Of a stretch of 64,000 nt of DNA, positions 35,252 to 42,810 are shown in pieces; position 1 is the stretch's first letter; each line of letters opens with the position of its first letter. Location: contig NZ_JAHCLT010000001.1 of the NCBI RefSeq assembly GCF_020005165.1, positions 248,001-312,000 of the forward strand, read 5' to 3'. This stretch comes from Kangiella taiwanensis (GTDB lineage Bacteria > Pseudomonadota > Gammaproteobacteria > Enterobacterales > Kangiellaceae). The notes below the pieces were generated by a model. It saw nothing but the letters and a program-made list of their open reading frames with translations. It did not search any database and was not told where the DNA came from. Made by a program: the position numbers and the translations under genes.

Positions 35252-36139
35252 CTAATCAGTTAAAAAATTAACTATAGGTTGCCATATTCCGTGTTCAATT
35301 TCTTTCTTTTTCTTAAACAATCCAAAGTGCCCTATACTCTTTAGTTCTAACGATTGTGGTGAGACATCGATCACAGCCTTTTTAGCCTTCATGTAGTGTT
35401 TCAGAAGCCCGTCCCGAGCTTCTTTGGGTGCGTACCAATCATCTGTAATGGTGATACCCATTATGTCAGCTTCTATTTTGGTGTAACCCGATAAATCCAG
35501 GCCATGCTCTGGAGTAAATAAATAATCCTTAGACCGCGCCCACGTTAACCATTGTTTAACGGCATTTTTAGGTACTGGGATCGGCCCAAGAAATCGTGAC
35601 TTGAAGACGTCACCGAATTGTAGGGACATAACTATAGGGAACACCAAATACCAAATGGCTGCTAACGCATATTTCTGTAACCCTGGCCATAAACGCCATG
35701 CGCCAACACCGCTGGCTGCAATCACAATTTTATCCAACTGGTTGCTCGAGGGTGCTAAGCCTATAATTTGTCCACCCGCGCTATGCCCCAAGTAATACAG
35801 TTGCTCAGGCTGATACTGTTTTTGTACAAACTGAATGGCGGCTTCTAGATCTTGTTGGCCCCAGTGTTGCATTAGGATTTCGGAGGTTGGCATATTTCCA
35901 TGCTTGGAGTGGCTAATCCCTCGATAGTCAAAGGTTAAAACCGTGATCCCTTGTTTCGCTAGAAACCCAGCAATATGCTTGTAATATTGATAAGGAACAC
36001 CAAAAGCTGAGCCGATGATTAAGACTCGATCAACTTTAGCTGTGTTTTGTGGATGATGGTTTATTGCTGTATAAATAGCACCGTGTAACTCATAACCATC
36101 GTCTGCCTTAAAACTGGTTTCTGATACTTTAAAACCCAA
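35252..36139 (-). CDS. Alpha/beta hydrolase family protein
   Basis: A 295-residue alpha/beta hydrolase of the DUF-type serine hydrolases. GHSAGGQ around residue 120 is the nucleophile elbow; the acid and His are probably the Asp in ITDDWYAP and the His in SIGHFGLF near the C-terminus. An oxyanion-loop block (IGSAFGVPYQYYKHIA) lies near residue 45. Substrate unknown. The start is a TTG at 36139; there is no in-frame ATG that would keep the first beta strand. First gene of an operon with the thioesterase. Confidence 0.82.
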   Translation of the reverse strand: MGFKVSETSFKADDGYELHGAIYTAINHHPQNTAKVDRVLIIGSAFGVPYQYYKHIAGFLAKQGITVLTFDYRGISHSKHGNMPTSEILMQHWGQQDLEAAIQFVQKQYQPEQLYYLGHSAGGQIIGLAPSSNQLDKIVIAASGVGAWRLWPGLQKYALAAIWYLVFPIVMSLQFGDVFKSRFLGPIPVPKNAVKQWLTWARSKDYLFTPEHGLDLSGYTKIEADIMGITITDDWYAPKEARDGLLKHYMKAKKAVIDVSPQSLELKSIGHFGLFKKKKEIEHGIWQPIVNFLTD

Positions 36140-36190
36140 AAAAGATACCTATAGAACCTTAAGAATGATCTATTGATACCTTATTTAGAC

Positions 36191-36218
36191 ACAAAAGGCC
36201 AGACCTCTGGCCTTTTGT
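36191..36218 (-). terminator. Long perfect hairpin after the giant GlyGly-CTERM gene
   Basis: ACAAAAGGCCAGA (36191-36203) and TCTGGCCTTTTGT (36206-36218) form a perfect 13-bp inverted repeat. It lies 8 bp after the giant gene stop, on the minus strand, with T-rich flanks. It acts as a terminator for that gene and possibly insulates the hydrolase promoter. Confidence 0.8.
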
Positions 36219-36226
36219 GCGTGCCG

Positions 36227-39200
36227 CTACAATATCCTGCGGCGTATTGCCACCAATCCGAGCAACAATAAAAGTATAAAACCAATTTGCCCGCCACCTG
36301 AATCTCTTTTTGGCGTCACCTTGATCCGAACTTCTTGAGAGTTATTGCTTGGGTTCAAGTCTTCTACTACGGAAGACACCTCAGCACGAATCAAGGCCTC
36401 ACCTACATTCATCGCCAGAAGCCTTAACGGAACCATAACACTGTCACCTGGCATTAAGGTACCGATGTCACAACTGAGCGCAGAGTCGGTAATGGTGCAG
36501 TCTTCACTGCCTGAACCGAAACGTATGACGTTAAGACGCGAGTTGATGCTGGCAGTTAGTGTTACTGATTGCGCGGAACTCGGCCCATTGTTGACCACTC
36601 TTAACTGTGCTTCAATCACACCGTCAGTCGTTACTGTTGAGACATTAGCAGAGTAGGTCAGAACTAAATCCGTTTCTGCCACACCGAAGTCACCACCGCC
36701 TTGATTAATGTACAAAGCACTACCTTCACTCAATGATTCAGCAAGTAACAAATTAAACATCCCATAATCCCCAAGCACCCAAGCAGAGCTTGTATAAGCT
36801 TCGTTCTGTAATAATTTATTAGTTACCGCTAGATATCCATCCTCATTCAAATATATCTGGTGGAAGCCAGACGTGTTAGCAACAAAAAGATCTTCATCAC
36901 CATCCCCGTCAATGTCATTAACAATCACTTGGCTACTATCAACCGCGCCGAAAGTTACCATTTCTATAAGCGAATCGCTCCAACCATAAATCTTATTTAC
37001 GGGTACAGACTCAAGGTCATTATTATTTATTGCTCCCGCGGTTACGAATTCTTTAGTACCATCACCGTTAATGTCAACAATTCCCAAATCACTAACTAAA
37101 CCTGTTTCTACCACTCTATAATTACCTTGAGTACCTGTATTATCTAATAATTGATCGTTACGGTAGAAATGACTTGTGCCATCTGACTTTGCAATTAAAG
37201 CGTCAACATTGCCATCCTTATCGACATCAGCAAGAGCTATCCTAAAACTGGTTTCTGTGTTTATTAAAGTATGACTCAGTTGTAGTGCTCCATCTTGATT
37301 CAAGTAAACCTCATCAGCACTGTCTTTATTCAAGACAATCGCATCTACCCAACCATCACCATTAATATCATCAGTTTCTACAGCATGACTACTCGATATC
37401 CCCAGTTGTTGTGTTTCTACAAAAGTACCCATACCGTTACCAGCAAAAACAAGAGTTGGGCTGTTATCATCCGTCGCGACAACCAGATCGATATTACTAT
37501 CAGCATTTATATAGTCTAACCTTGCATCAACTGGAGATTCCGATCCGCTTACATCAAATATTTTTTCAAAGGTATTTGAACCTTGGTTAGCAAAGACAGT
37601 TGCTAGAGCATCTGCTCCACGCAGCAATACAACATCGTCATCTCCGTCGTTATCGATATCACCAACCGTGACAATTTGCGACTTTGCCTCACCAACCGTG
37701 TCCGCTTTTTCTGCCATTAAGCCATTAGTTACTGACAAACCGTAACCTAATTCGTTGTTTGATGTGTCAGCATCATCACTTGATGTTAACTTGGCATAAC
37801 TGTATATATCCCCCAAGCTATGGCTACTTAAGGACACCAAAATATCATCTTGCTGATCAACCGCCACACTAGGAATTGAACAATTCAGAACTAACAAGTT
37901 AACTTGGCATCGACTATCTACACTCATAATCGTGGTATCACCCGTCAATTTAATCAGTAGCTCTACGTTAGAAGCTGTATCTGGCCCACTATTAGTGATC
38001 GTGTAAGTTAAGGTAAACTCTTCACCAAGTTTCGGTGCAACAGAATCTACTTTCTGAGTCATTGACAAGTCGTTACTATGAATCGAGATCACTGTCACTT
38101 CGAATGACTGCTCAGTTGCATCCTCTCCGTCAGACACACTAAGTACGACATCATGCACGCCACGATCCGCTGTCACTGGTGTACCAACTAACTGATCGCC
38201 AATCAGCTGCAACCATGCTGGCAATACTGAAGCTGTCAGTATTAACGGTTGACCTTCTTCATCACTTGCTACTACTTGATAACTATATTGATCTCCTTCT
38301 ACAACACTGGTAATTGGCAATGACTCGAACACAGGCAAGTCATTGACAGGATTAATTGTAAAGTTGATGGTCGCAATATTCGAGTCAGCACCAGCATCAT
38401 CTTTCACCTGGTACTGTGCTTGATCTGCACCATTAAAGTTAGCGTTAGGCGTGTACGTCATTTCACCATTCGCTGTGCTGAAAGTCAGTGTTCCCGAGGA
38501 GGGTTGGCTGACAATATTTATGGTACTGAAGTCAAAACTATTGTCTTCCGTATCATTATCGAATGGGTTAAAGGTTACTGGAGTATCTTCATCCGTTGAC
38601 ACAACGTCATTACTTAATACTGGCGGTTTATCCAGCTCAGTAACCACCAATGTAAATTGCTGCTCTGTTACTCCTGTACCATCATCAGCCTCAATCGTTA
38701 TGTCATAGTTACCTCGATCCCCCACCTGTGGAGTTCCCGTTAGCTGCGTTCCTGAGAGAGTTAGCCATCTGGGTAAACTTACAGCACTGAGCGTTACGCT
38801 ATCTCCTTCAACATCAGATACAGCTATATCATAAGTGTAAGTGTCTTCTTCTAATACTTGCATTATTGGAGTCGAATCAAACACTGGTAAATCATTCACC
38901 GAGTTTATAGTGAAGTTAATGGTCGCAATATTCGAATCTGCACTGGCATCATCTTTCACCTGATACTGTGCTTGATCTGCACCATTAAAGTTAGCGTTAG
39001 GCGTGTATGTCATTTCACCGTTCGCTGTGCTGAAAGTCAGTGTTCCCGAAGACGGCTGGCTGACAATATTTATGGTACTGAAGTCAAAACTATTGTCCTC
39101 CGTATCATTATCGAATGGGTTAAAGGTTACTAGAGTATCTTCATCCGTTGACACAACATCATTACTTAAGACAGGAGGGTTATCCAGTTCTGCAACATCA

Positions 39201-40309
39201 ATGCTGATTGTTTCTGAGTCGGTACTATTATATTGATCTGCCGCAATAATAGTGACTGTGTAAACCGCTCCTCCTTGCGCCTCTGATGGGGTCCAAGAGA
39301 AATCTCCAGTCATCGGACTTATTGCCGCTCCAACTGGCGCTCCAGCACCTAAGCTATAAGTGATAATGGCGGCTGGATCGACATCTGTAGCCTTTGCGGT
39401 GAAGGTTAAAGTGTTTGTTGCTTCAACTGTTTGATTGCCGATTGCTGATAATATAGGAGCATTATTAATGGCTGTTATGCTGTATACAGAAGATACACTG
39501 TTATTAAGCTCGGTCGATCCGCTGGTAAATGTTGCTATCAAGTCTTTATTCCCAGGTGTAGTAAACTGCAACATACAGCTCCCTGCTGACGCACTCGCGG
39601 TACAACTGTCTACCCCGTCAGTAACTTCTACTGTTCCCGAAACAGGAATACCGCCAGCTACTGGATCAACAGTTACAGCATAATTCACTGTGACCGTATC
39701 ACCTGGATAAATACTTGATGGGCTCACCGCAGTAATATTGGTCGTTGTATTTGCTGCACTAGTCAGCACATTGATATTGTTACTAGAGCTCTTATTTTCA
39801 GTATTACCAATATAATCAGCTGTCACATTATAGTTGCCAGTGCTGAACGCCGAATCATAAGTTGCGACACCGCTAGCATCCAGAGCAACCACTGTCGCGC
39901 TACCACCATCTATCCGAAACTCAACATTACCTGTTGGCGTCTCTAAACTACTATCCGTGGTATCAACCGTTGCAGTGAAGGTCACGTTCTCACTGGTTGT
40001 CGGTGTGGTATCGCTGGCAATTAATTGTAACGAAGTATCCGCAGCATCGACTGTGGTTATCGTCACATCAGCTAATGCGACAGTATCAGGATCGTCACTA
40101 GAAACATCAGCAAAGTTATCTCCCGTTACTACGGCTTGAGAGCTCACTTCATTGCCGGGTGTGTCTGAGTTAATCGTCACATCATAACTGATGGTGACCT
40201 TCTTCCCTGCAGGTAGATTGCCTAAGTTTATTTGCGGTGCCGCATGTGCTGACAACGTCATGATCGATATTACACTCAACAATCCTAGGCCAATATTTCT
40301 ACGGCTCAT
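36227..40309 (-). CDS. Giant exported multidomain protein with GlyGly-CTERM sorting tail
   Basis: A 1360-residue secreted protein. Order: signal peptide (cleavage near AHA, residue 25); a DUF11-like domain; Ig-like (Big_3-type) domain around 110-280; a cadherin-like domain (PVGAAISPMTGDFSWTP); two near-identical VCBS/cadherin-like units with STDEDTPVTFNPFDNDTEDN; a DUF11 domain; several FG-GAP/VCBS calcium-type repeats (DIDNDGDDD, DVDKDGNVD, DIDGDGDEDL); a second DUF11 domain; and at the end SGGGQIGFILLLLLGLVAIRRRIL, the GlyGly-CTERM signal processed by rhombosortase. The start is the ATG at 40309, preceded by GAGGAAAG. Likely an adhesin or matrix protein on the surface. Its partner rhombosortase is not in this window. 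Confidence 0.85.
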   Translation of the reverse strand: MSRRNIGLGLLSVISIMTLSAHAAPQINLGNLPAGKKVTISYDVTINSDTPGNEVSSQAVVTGDNFADVSSDDPDTVALADVTITTVDAADTSLQLIASDTTPTTSENVTFTATVDTTDSSLETPTGNVEFRIDGGSATVVALDASGVATYDSAFSTGNYNVTADYIGNTENKSSSNNINVLTSAANTTTNITAVSPSSIYPGDTVTVNYAVTVDPVAGGIPVSGTVEVTDGVDSCTASASAGSCMLQFTTPGNKDLIATFTSGSTELNNSVSSVYSITAINNAPILSAIGNQTVEATNTLTFTAKATDVDPAAIITYSLGAGAPVGAAISPMTGDFSWTPSEAQGGAVYTVTIIAADQYNSTDSETISIDVAELDNPPVLSNDVVSTDEDTLVTFNPFDNDTEDNSFDFSTINIVSQPSSGTLTFSTANGEMTYTPNANFNGADQAQYQVKDDASADSNIATINFTINSVNDLPVFDSTPIMQVLEEDTYTYDIAVSDVEGDSVTLSAVSLPRWLTLSGTQLTGTPQVGDRGNYDITIEADDGTGVTEQQFTLVVTELDKPPVLSNDVVSTDEDTPVTFNPFDNDTEDNSFDFSTINIVSQPSSGTLTFSTANGEMTYTPNANFNGADQAQYQVKDDAGADSNIATINFTINPVNDLPVFESLPITSVVEGDQYSYQVVASDEEGQPLILTASVLPAWLQLIGDQLVGTPVTADRGVHDVVLSVSDGEDATEQSFEVTVISIHSNDLSMTQKVDSVAPKLGEEFTLTYTITNSGPDTASNVELLIKLTGDTTIMSVDSRCQVNLLVLNCSIPSVAVDQQDDILVSLSSHSLGDIYSYAKLTSSDDADTSNNELGYGLSVTNGLMAEKADTVGEAKSQIVTVGDIDNDGDDDVVLLRGADALATVFANQGSNTFEKIFDVSGSESPVDARLDYINADSNIDLVVATDDNSPTLVFAGNGMGTFVETQQLGISSSHAVETDDINGDGWVDAIVLNKDSADEVYLNQDGALQLSHTLINTETSFRIALADVDKDGNVDALIAKSDGTSHFYRNDQLLDNTGTQGNYRVVETGLVSDLGIVDINGDGTKEFVTAGAINNNDLESVPVNKIYGWSDSLIEMVTFGAVDSSQVIVNDIDGDGDEDLFVANTSGFHQIYLNEDGYLAVTNKLLQNEAYTSSAWVLGDYGMFNLLLAESLSEGSALYINQGGGDFGVAETDLVLTYSANVSTVTTDGVIEAQLRVVNNGPSSAQSVTLTASINSRLNVIRFGSGSEDCTITDSALSCDIGTLMPGDSVMVPLRLLAMNVGEALIRAEVSSVVEDLNPSNNSQEVRIKVTPKRDSGGGQIGFILLLLLGLVAIRRRIL
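38345..39190. repeat. Near-identical direct repeat inside the giant gene
   Basis: Two copies of about 290 bp, offset by 552 bp (184 codons), encode the two VCBS/cadherin units; for example the stretch encoding ANFNGADQAQYQVKDDA is almost unchanged in both. The DNA identity is much higher than needed for protein function, so the duplication looks recent or maintained by gene conversion. Such repeats can change copy number. Confidence 0.8.
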
Positions 40310-40405
40310 GATACTTTCCTCATTCTTAAGCAATCGCTTAAATTTTTAATGCAATAAATGTTTTCTTTGTTAACATGACATTCTCATCATCAAGAAGGAA
40401 TGATC

Positions 40406-40702
40406 ATGTCAACAATCAGTCAGGACGCTTTTCGCCAAGCTTTAAACTCAAACTTCACAATCAAACAAGGCGACAACAACACTCAACTTACGCTTATTGA
40501 ATGTAGTGACCAAACATCCAATAACGTTCCCGACTTTGAACGTTTTTCACTCTTGTTCGAGTCGTCTGACTCACTTTTAGAGCAATCAACTTACTCTCTT
40601 TATCACGCTGAACTCGGTTCTAATGAACTATTTTTAGTACCCGTTCATGGCGACGATAATGGCTTCCAATATGAAGCAATCATTAATCGTAAAAAGGATT
40701 AG
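40406..40702 (+). CDS. DUF6916-like small protein
   Basis: A 98-residue acidic protein, no signal peptide. The pattern FxxxLNSNFTIKQGDNNTQLTLIECS, then FSLLFESS and a C-terminal LVPV block match DUF6916, a family often encoded beside tail-collar (microcystin-dependent) proteins, as here. The start is probably the ATG at 40406, since AAGAAGG at 40391-40397 is at the right distance from it and too close to the ATG at 40400. It lies divergent from the giant gene and convergent with the acetyltransferase. Confidence 0.7.
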   Translation: MSTISQDAFRQALNSNFTIKQGDNNTQLTLIECSDQTSNNVPDFERFSLLFESSDSLLEQSTYSLYHAELGSNELFLVPVHGDDNGFQYEAIINRKKD

Positions 40703-40710
40703 CGTCTGTT

Positions 40711-41196
40711 CTAGGCAGCTTGTTTACTAGTGCGCTTCTCCATCAACCAGTAAACACCCTTATCGCCTATTTGCTTAAACCCCAAGCGCTGATACAAGCT
40801 CAGCGCAGGGTTGTTTTTTTCTACGTGTATTCGAACACACAAACTTTTCTCTTCTGCGTTACGTATGATAGTTTTGAGAATGCCGGTCCCCAGTCCACTG
40901 GTTCGAAACTGTGGTAACAAAGCAATATCCACAATTCGGATCTCATCTTCTCGATAATCTAAATACAAACGTCCTGCATCGATATGATTCACCTGGATGA
41001 TCTCAAAAGTCGCGCTTGGAAACTGCTCCTGATAAAAGCGATGCTGTGCTTCAAACTGCATGCTCAGGAACGCTTCAATTTGCTGCTGTGACCAATCCGT
41101 TGCGCTCAGTTCATCAACACGGGTGCTGATATAGACAGACTTCAAAAAGCTCAAGTCACTTTCTTCAACAGCTCTGTAGCTCACAGCAGAATCCAT
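40711..41196 (-). CDS. GNAT family N-acetyltransferase
   Basis: A 161-residue acetyltransferase of the GNAT fold. Seen: the N-terminal YRAVEESDLSFLKSVY, DIALLPQFRTSGLGTGILKTII (acetyl-CoA-binding motif A), and HVEKNNPALSLYQRLGFKQIGD (motif B). The frame is open to 41232 but the ATG at 41196, 1 bp from the stop of the tail-collar gene, is the likely start. It is the last gene of the tail-collar operon, which suggests it modifies one of those proteins or their partner; the substrate is unknown. Confidence 0.88.
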   Translation of the reverse strand: MDSAVSYRAVEESDLSFLKSVYISTRVDELSATDWSQQQIEAFLSMQFEAQHRFYQEQFPSATFEIIQVNHIDAGRLYLDYREDEIRIVDIALLPQFRTSGLGTGILKTIIRNAEEKSLCVRIHVEKNNPALSLYQRLGFKQIGDKGVYWLMEKRTSKQAA

Positions 41197-41197
41197 A

Positions 41198-41728
41198 CTA
41201 GCTCCGGCTTGGATACAGCCCCTGCAAGGCAATGATAAAGTTCATCGCTAAAAAAGGCTGCATATTGTTGTGAGGTTGACTCCCGCCTGATGCCTCAATT
41301 GCTGCATCAGCCAGAGGCTGTAGATTTGAAGGATTCCCATACAACTCTTTCCCACTTTCAAGGGTTCCAGGTACAGAGTCTTTCGGATTATTGGTTCCAT
41401 CAAACTCAGCTTCATCTGCCGAGCCCATCTGCGTATGCGTATGATTTGGAATTTGTGCTTCTGATAAGGTCACGCTTTCGACACCACCGCTTTGGCCCAA
41501 GCGCTTTGCCGTTAAGCCAGGTCCTCTTCCTGGATGCATTGGCGCTCGGCCTTCCATATTTGGTAGTGCCGTCGTAGAGCGTCCATCACCCCCATAAGTG
41601 GTGCCAATCAATGAAAACAACGCCGTGTTTTGTGAGATGGGTAATAGCTGTCCATTACAAAATGCCCAGCCACGTGGAGCAAAATTTCCTGCGAATATTC
41701 TAATTTCAGCAATAAATGGTTCTGACAT
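41198..41728 (-). CDS. Tail-collar (microcystin-dependent protein, MdpB-like) 1
   Basis: A 176-residue protein with a tail-collar domain. The conserved block FAGNFAPRGWAFCNGQLLPISQNTALFSLIGTTYGGDGRSTTALPN opens it, followed by HPGRGPGLTAKRLGQSGG, an NHTHTQ metal-type motif, and the terminal PFLAMNFIIALQGLYPSR. These were first noted as microcystin-dependent proteins in cyanobacteria; the fold comes from phage tail fibres. No signal peptide. Third copy in the operon direction. Confidence 0.9.
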   Translation of the reverse strand: MSEPFIAEIRIFAGNFAPRGWAFCNGQLLPISQNTALFSLIGTTYGGDGRSTTALPNMEGRAPMHPGRGPGLTAKRLGQSGGVESVTLSEAQIPNHTHTQMGSADEAEFDGTNNPKDSVPGTLESGKELYGNPSNLQPLADAAIEASGGSQPHNNMQPFLAMNFIIALQGLYPSRS

Positions 41729-41737
41729 ATCTAATCC

Positions 41738-42259
41738 TTAGTGACGCGATGGGTATATACCAAACAAGGCGACGATAAAATTAACGCACAAATACGGCAT
41801 TTCATTTTGGTGTGATCTAGAGCCACCAACACTTACCACATTTTGTGATGCCATGTTTTCTGGGCTGCCTGCTGGAACATACGCATCGTAGCCCACACTT
41901 TGCGCCAAGGTTTCATTCACACTAGGACCTGTTTCACTTGCAGGTGTATCGACACCATTAAATGTATGGCCGTGTGATGGTAGTTGATTGACGGTGAGTG
42001 TCACTTCTTCAGCTCCGCCTCGAGAGCCTAATCGTCTTGGTGATAATCCGGGGCCCGTTCCAGCATGAATTGGTAAGCGACCACGCATGTCAGGCAAGCC
42101 AAATGTTGTTCGGCCATCACCACCATAAATCGTTCCAAACAATGAAAATAGGGCGTCGTTTTGCGATACCGCCAATAATTGCCCATCGCAGAACGCCCAG
42201 CCTCGAGGAGCAAAGTTACCCGCGAACATTCGAATTTCACCAACAAAAGGTTCCGACAT
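41738..42259 (-). CDS. Tail-collar (MdpB-like) protein 2
   Basis: A 173-residue paralogue of its neighbours, sharing MSEPFVGEIRMFAGNFAPRGWAFCDGQLL, YGGDGRTTFGLPDMRGRLP, an SHGHTFNG motif and the PYLCVNFIVALFGIYPSR end. The variable middle (residues 100-145) differs from copies 1 and 3, as expected for a binding face. 9 bp separate it from each neighbour, and all three are clearly co-transcribed. Confidence 0.9.
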   Translation of the reverse strand: MSEPFVGEIRMFAGNFAPRGWAFCDGQLLAVSQNDALFSLFGTIYGGDGRTTFGLPDMRGRLPIHAGTGPGLSPRRLGSRGGAEEVTLTVNQLPSHGHTFNGVDTPASETGPSVNETLAQSVGYDAYVPAGSPENMASQNVVSVGGSRSHQNEMPYLCVNFIVALFGIYPSRH

Positions 42260-42268
42260 AACTCCTCC

Positions 42269-42775
42269 TTAATTTCGTGACGGGAATAACCCTTGTAACG
42301 CAATACAAAAGTTTAGTGTGGTGTAAGGTTGCATATTCTCATGAGCTTGACCGCCACCTGTATGAGTTAAAAAACTACTCGCCATCGCAACTGCATTAGC
42401 GCTGTCGTAAGCTGAGTAGGTATTTTCCCTTGCCCCGGCCAAGCTCTTACCACCCGGAGAAGTTGCAGTCGCATTATCATGTGAGGCATTAACAACATGT
42501 TTATGCTGCGGCATTTCACTGATGGAGAGTGTATGCGTTTCCTCGCCACCTTTTTGCCCTTCACTGTGGCCGTTACCCACATGAATAGGCGTACGTCCTC
42601 GCATATCAGGTAAAGCAAAGCTTGTTCTTCCGTCACCACCGTAAGTCGTGCCTAGCAACGAATAGAGCGATTGGTTTTGATTGATTGGCATGATTTGTCC
42701 ATCACATAATGCCCAACCTCGCGGGGCAAAATTAAAACCAACCATCCTTACTTCAGCTAAAAAGGGTTCTGACAT
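42269..42775 (-). CDS. Tail-collar (MdpB-like) protein 3
   Basis: A 168-residue paralogue, first of the three in the operon direction. It has FLAEVRMVGFNFAPRGWALCDGQIMP, YGGDGRTSFALPDMRGRTPIHVG, the PQHKHVVN motif and the NFCIALQGLFPSRN end. It lacks one insertion seen in copies 1 and 2. 35 bp separate it from the stop of the beta-helix giant gene, close enough to be read from the same promoter. Confidence 0.9.
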   Translation of the reverse strand: MSEPFLAEVRMVGFNFAPRGWALCDGQIMPINQNQSLYSLLGTTYGGDGRTSFALPDMRGRTPIHVGNGHSEGQKGGEETHTLSISEMPQHKHVVNASHDNATATSPGGKSLAGARENTYSAYDSANAVAMASSFLTHTGGGQAHENMQPYTTLNFCIALQGLFPSRN

Positions 42776-42810
42776 CTAAGTCTCCTCCATCAAAATTCTG
42801 TTATTATTCT

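Noticed and set aside
38345-39190. CRISPR array
   Set aside because: Two long repeats inside one open reading frame; no short regularly spaced repeats and no cas genes.
40310-40333. TTG-initiated extension of the giant GlyGly-CTERM protein
   Set aside because: The ATG at 40309 is preceded by GAGGAAAG and directly gives a normal signal peptide.
41198-42775. Prophage or phage tail cluster
   Set aside because: No capsid, portal, terminase, tape-measure or integrase gene is near; three similar collar proteins alone with a GNAT enzyme match the non-phage MdpB arrangement.
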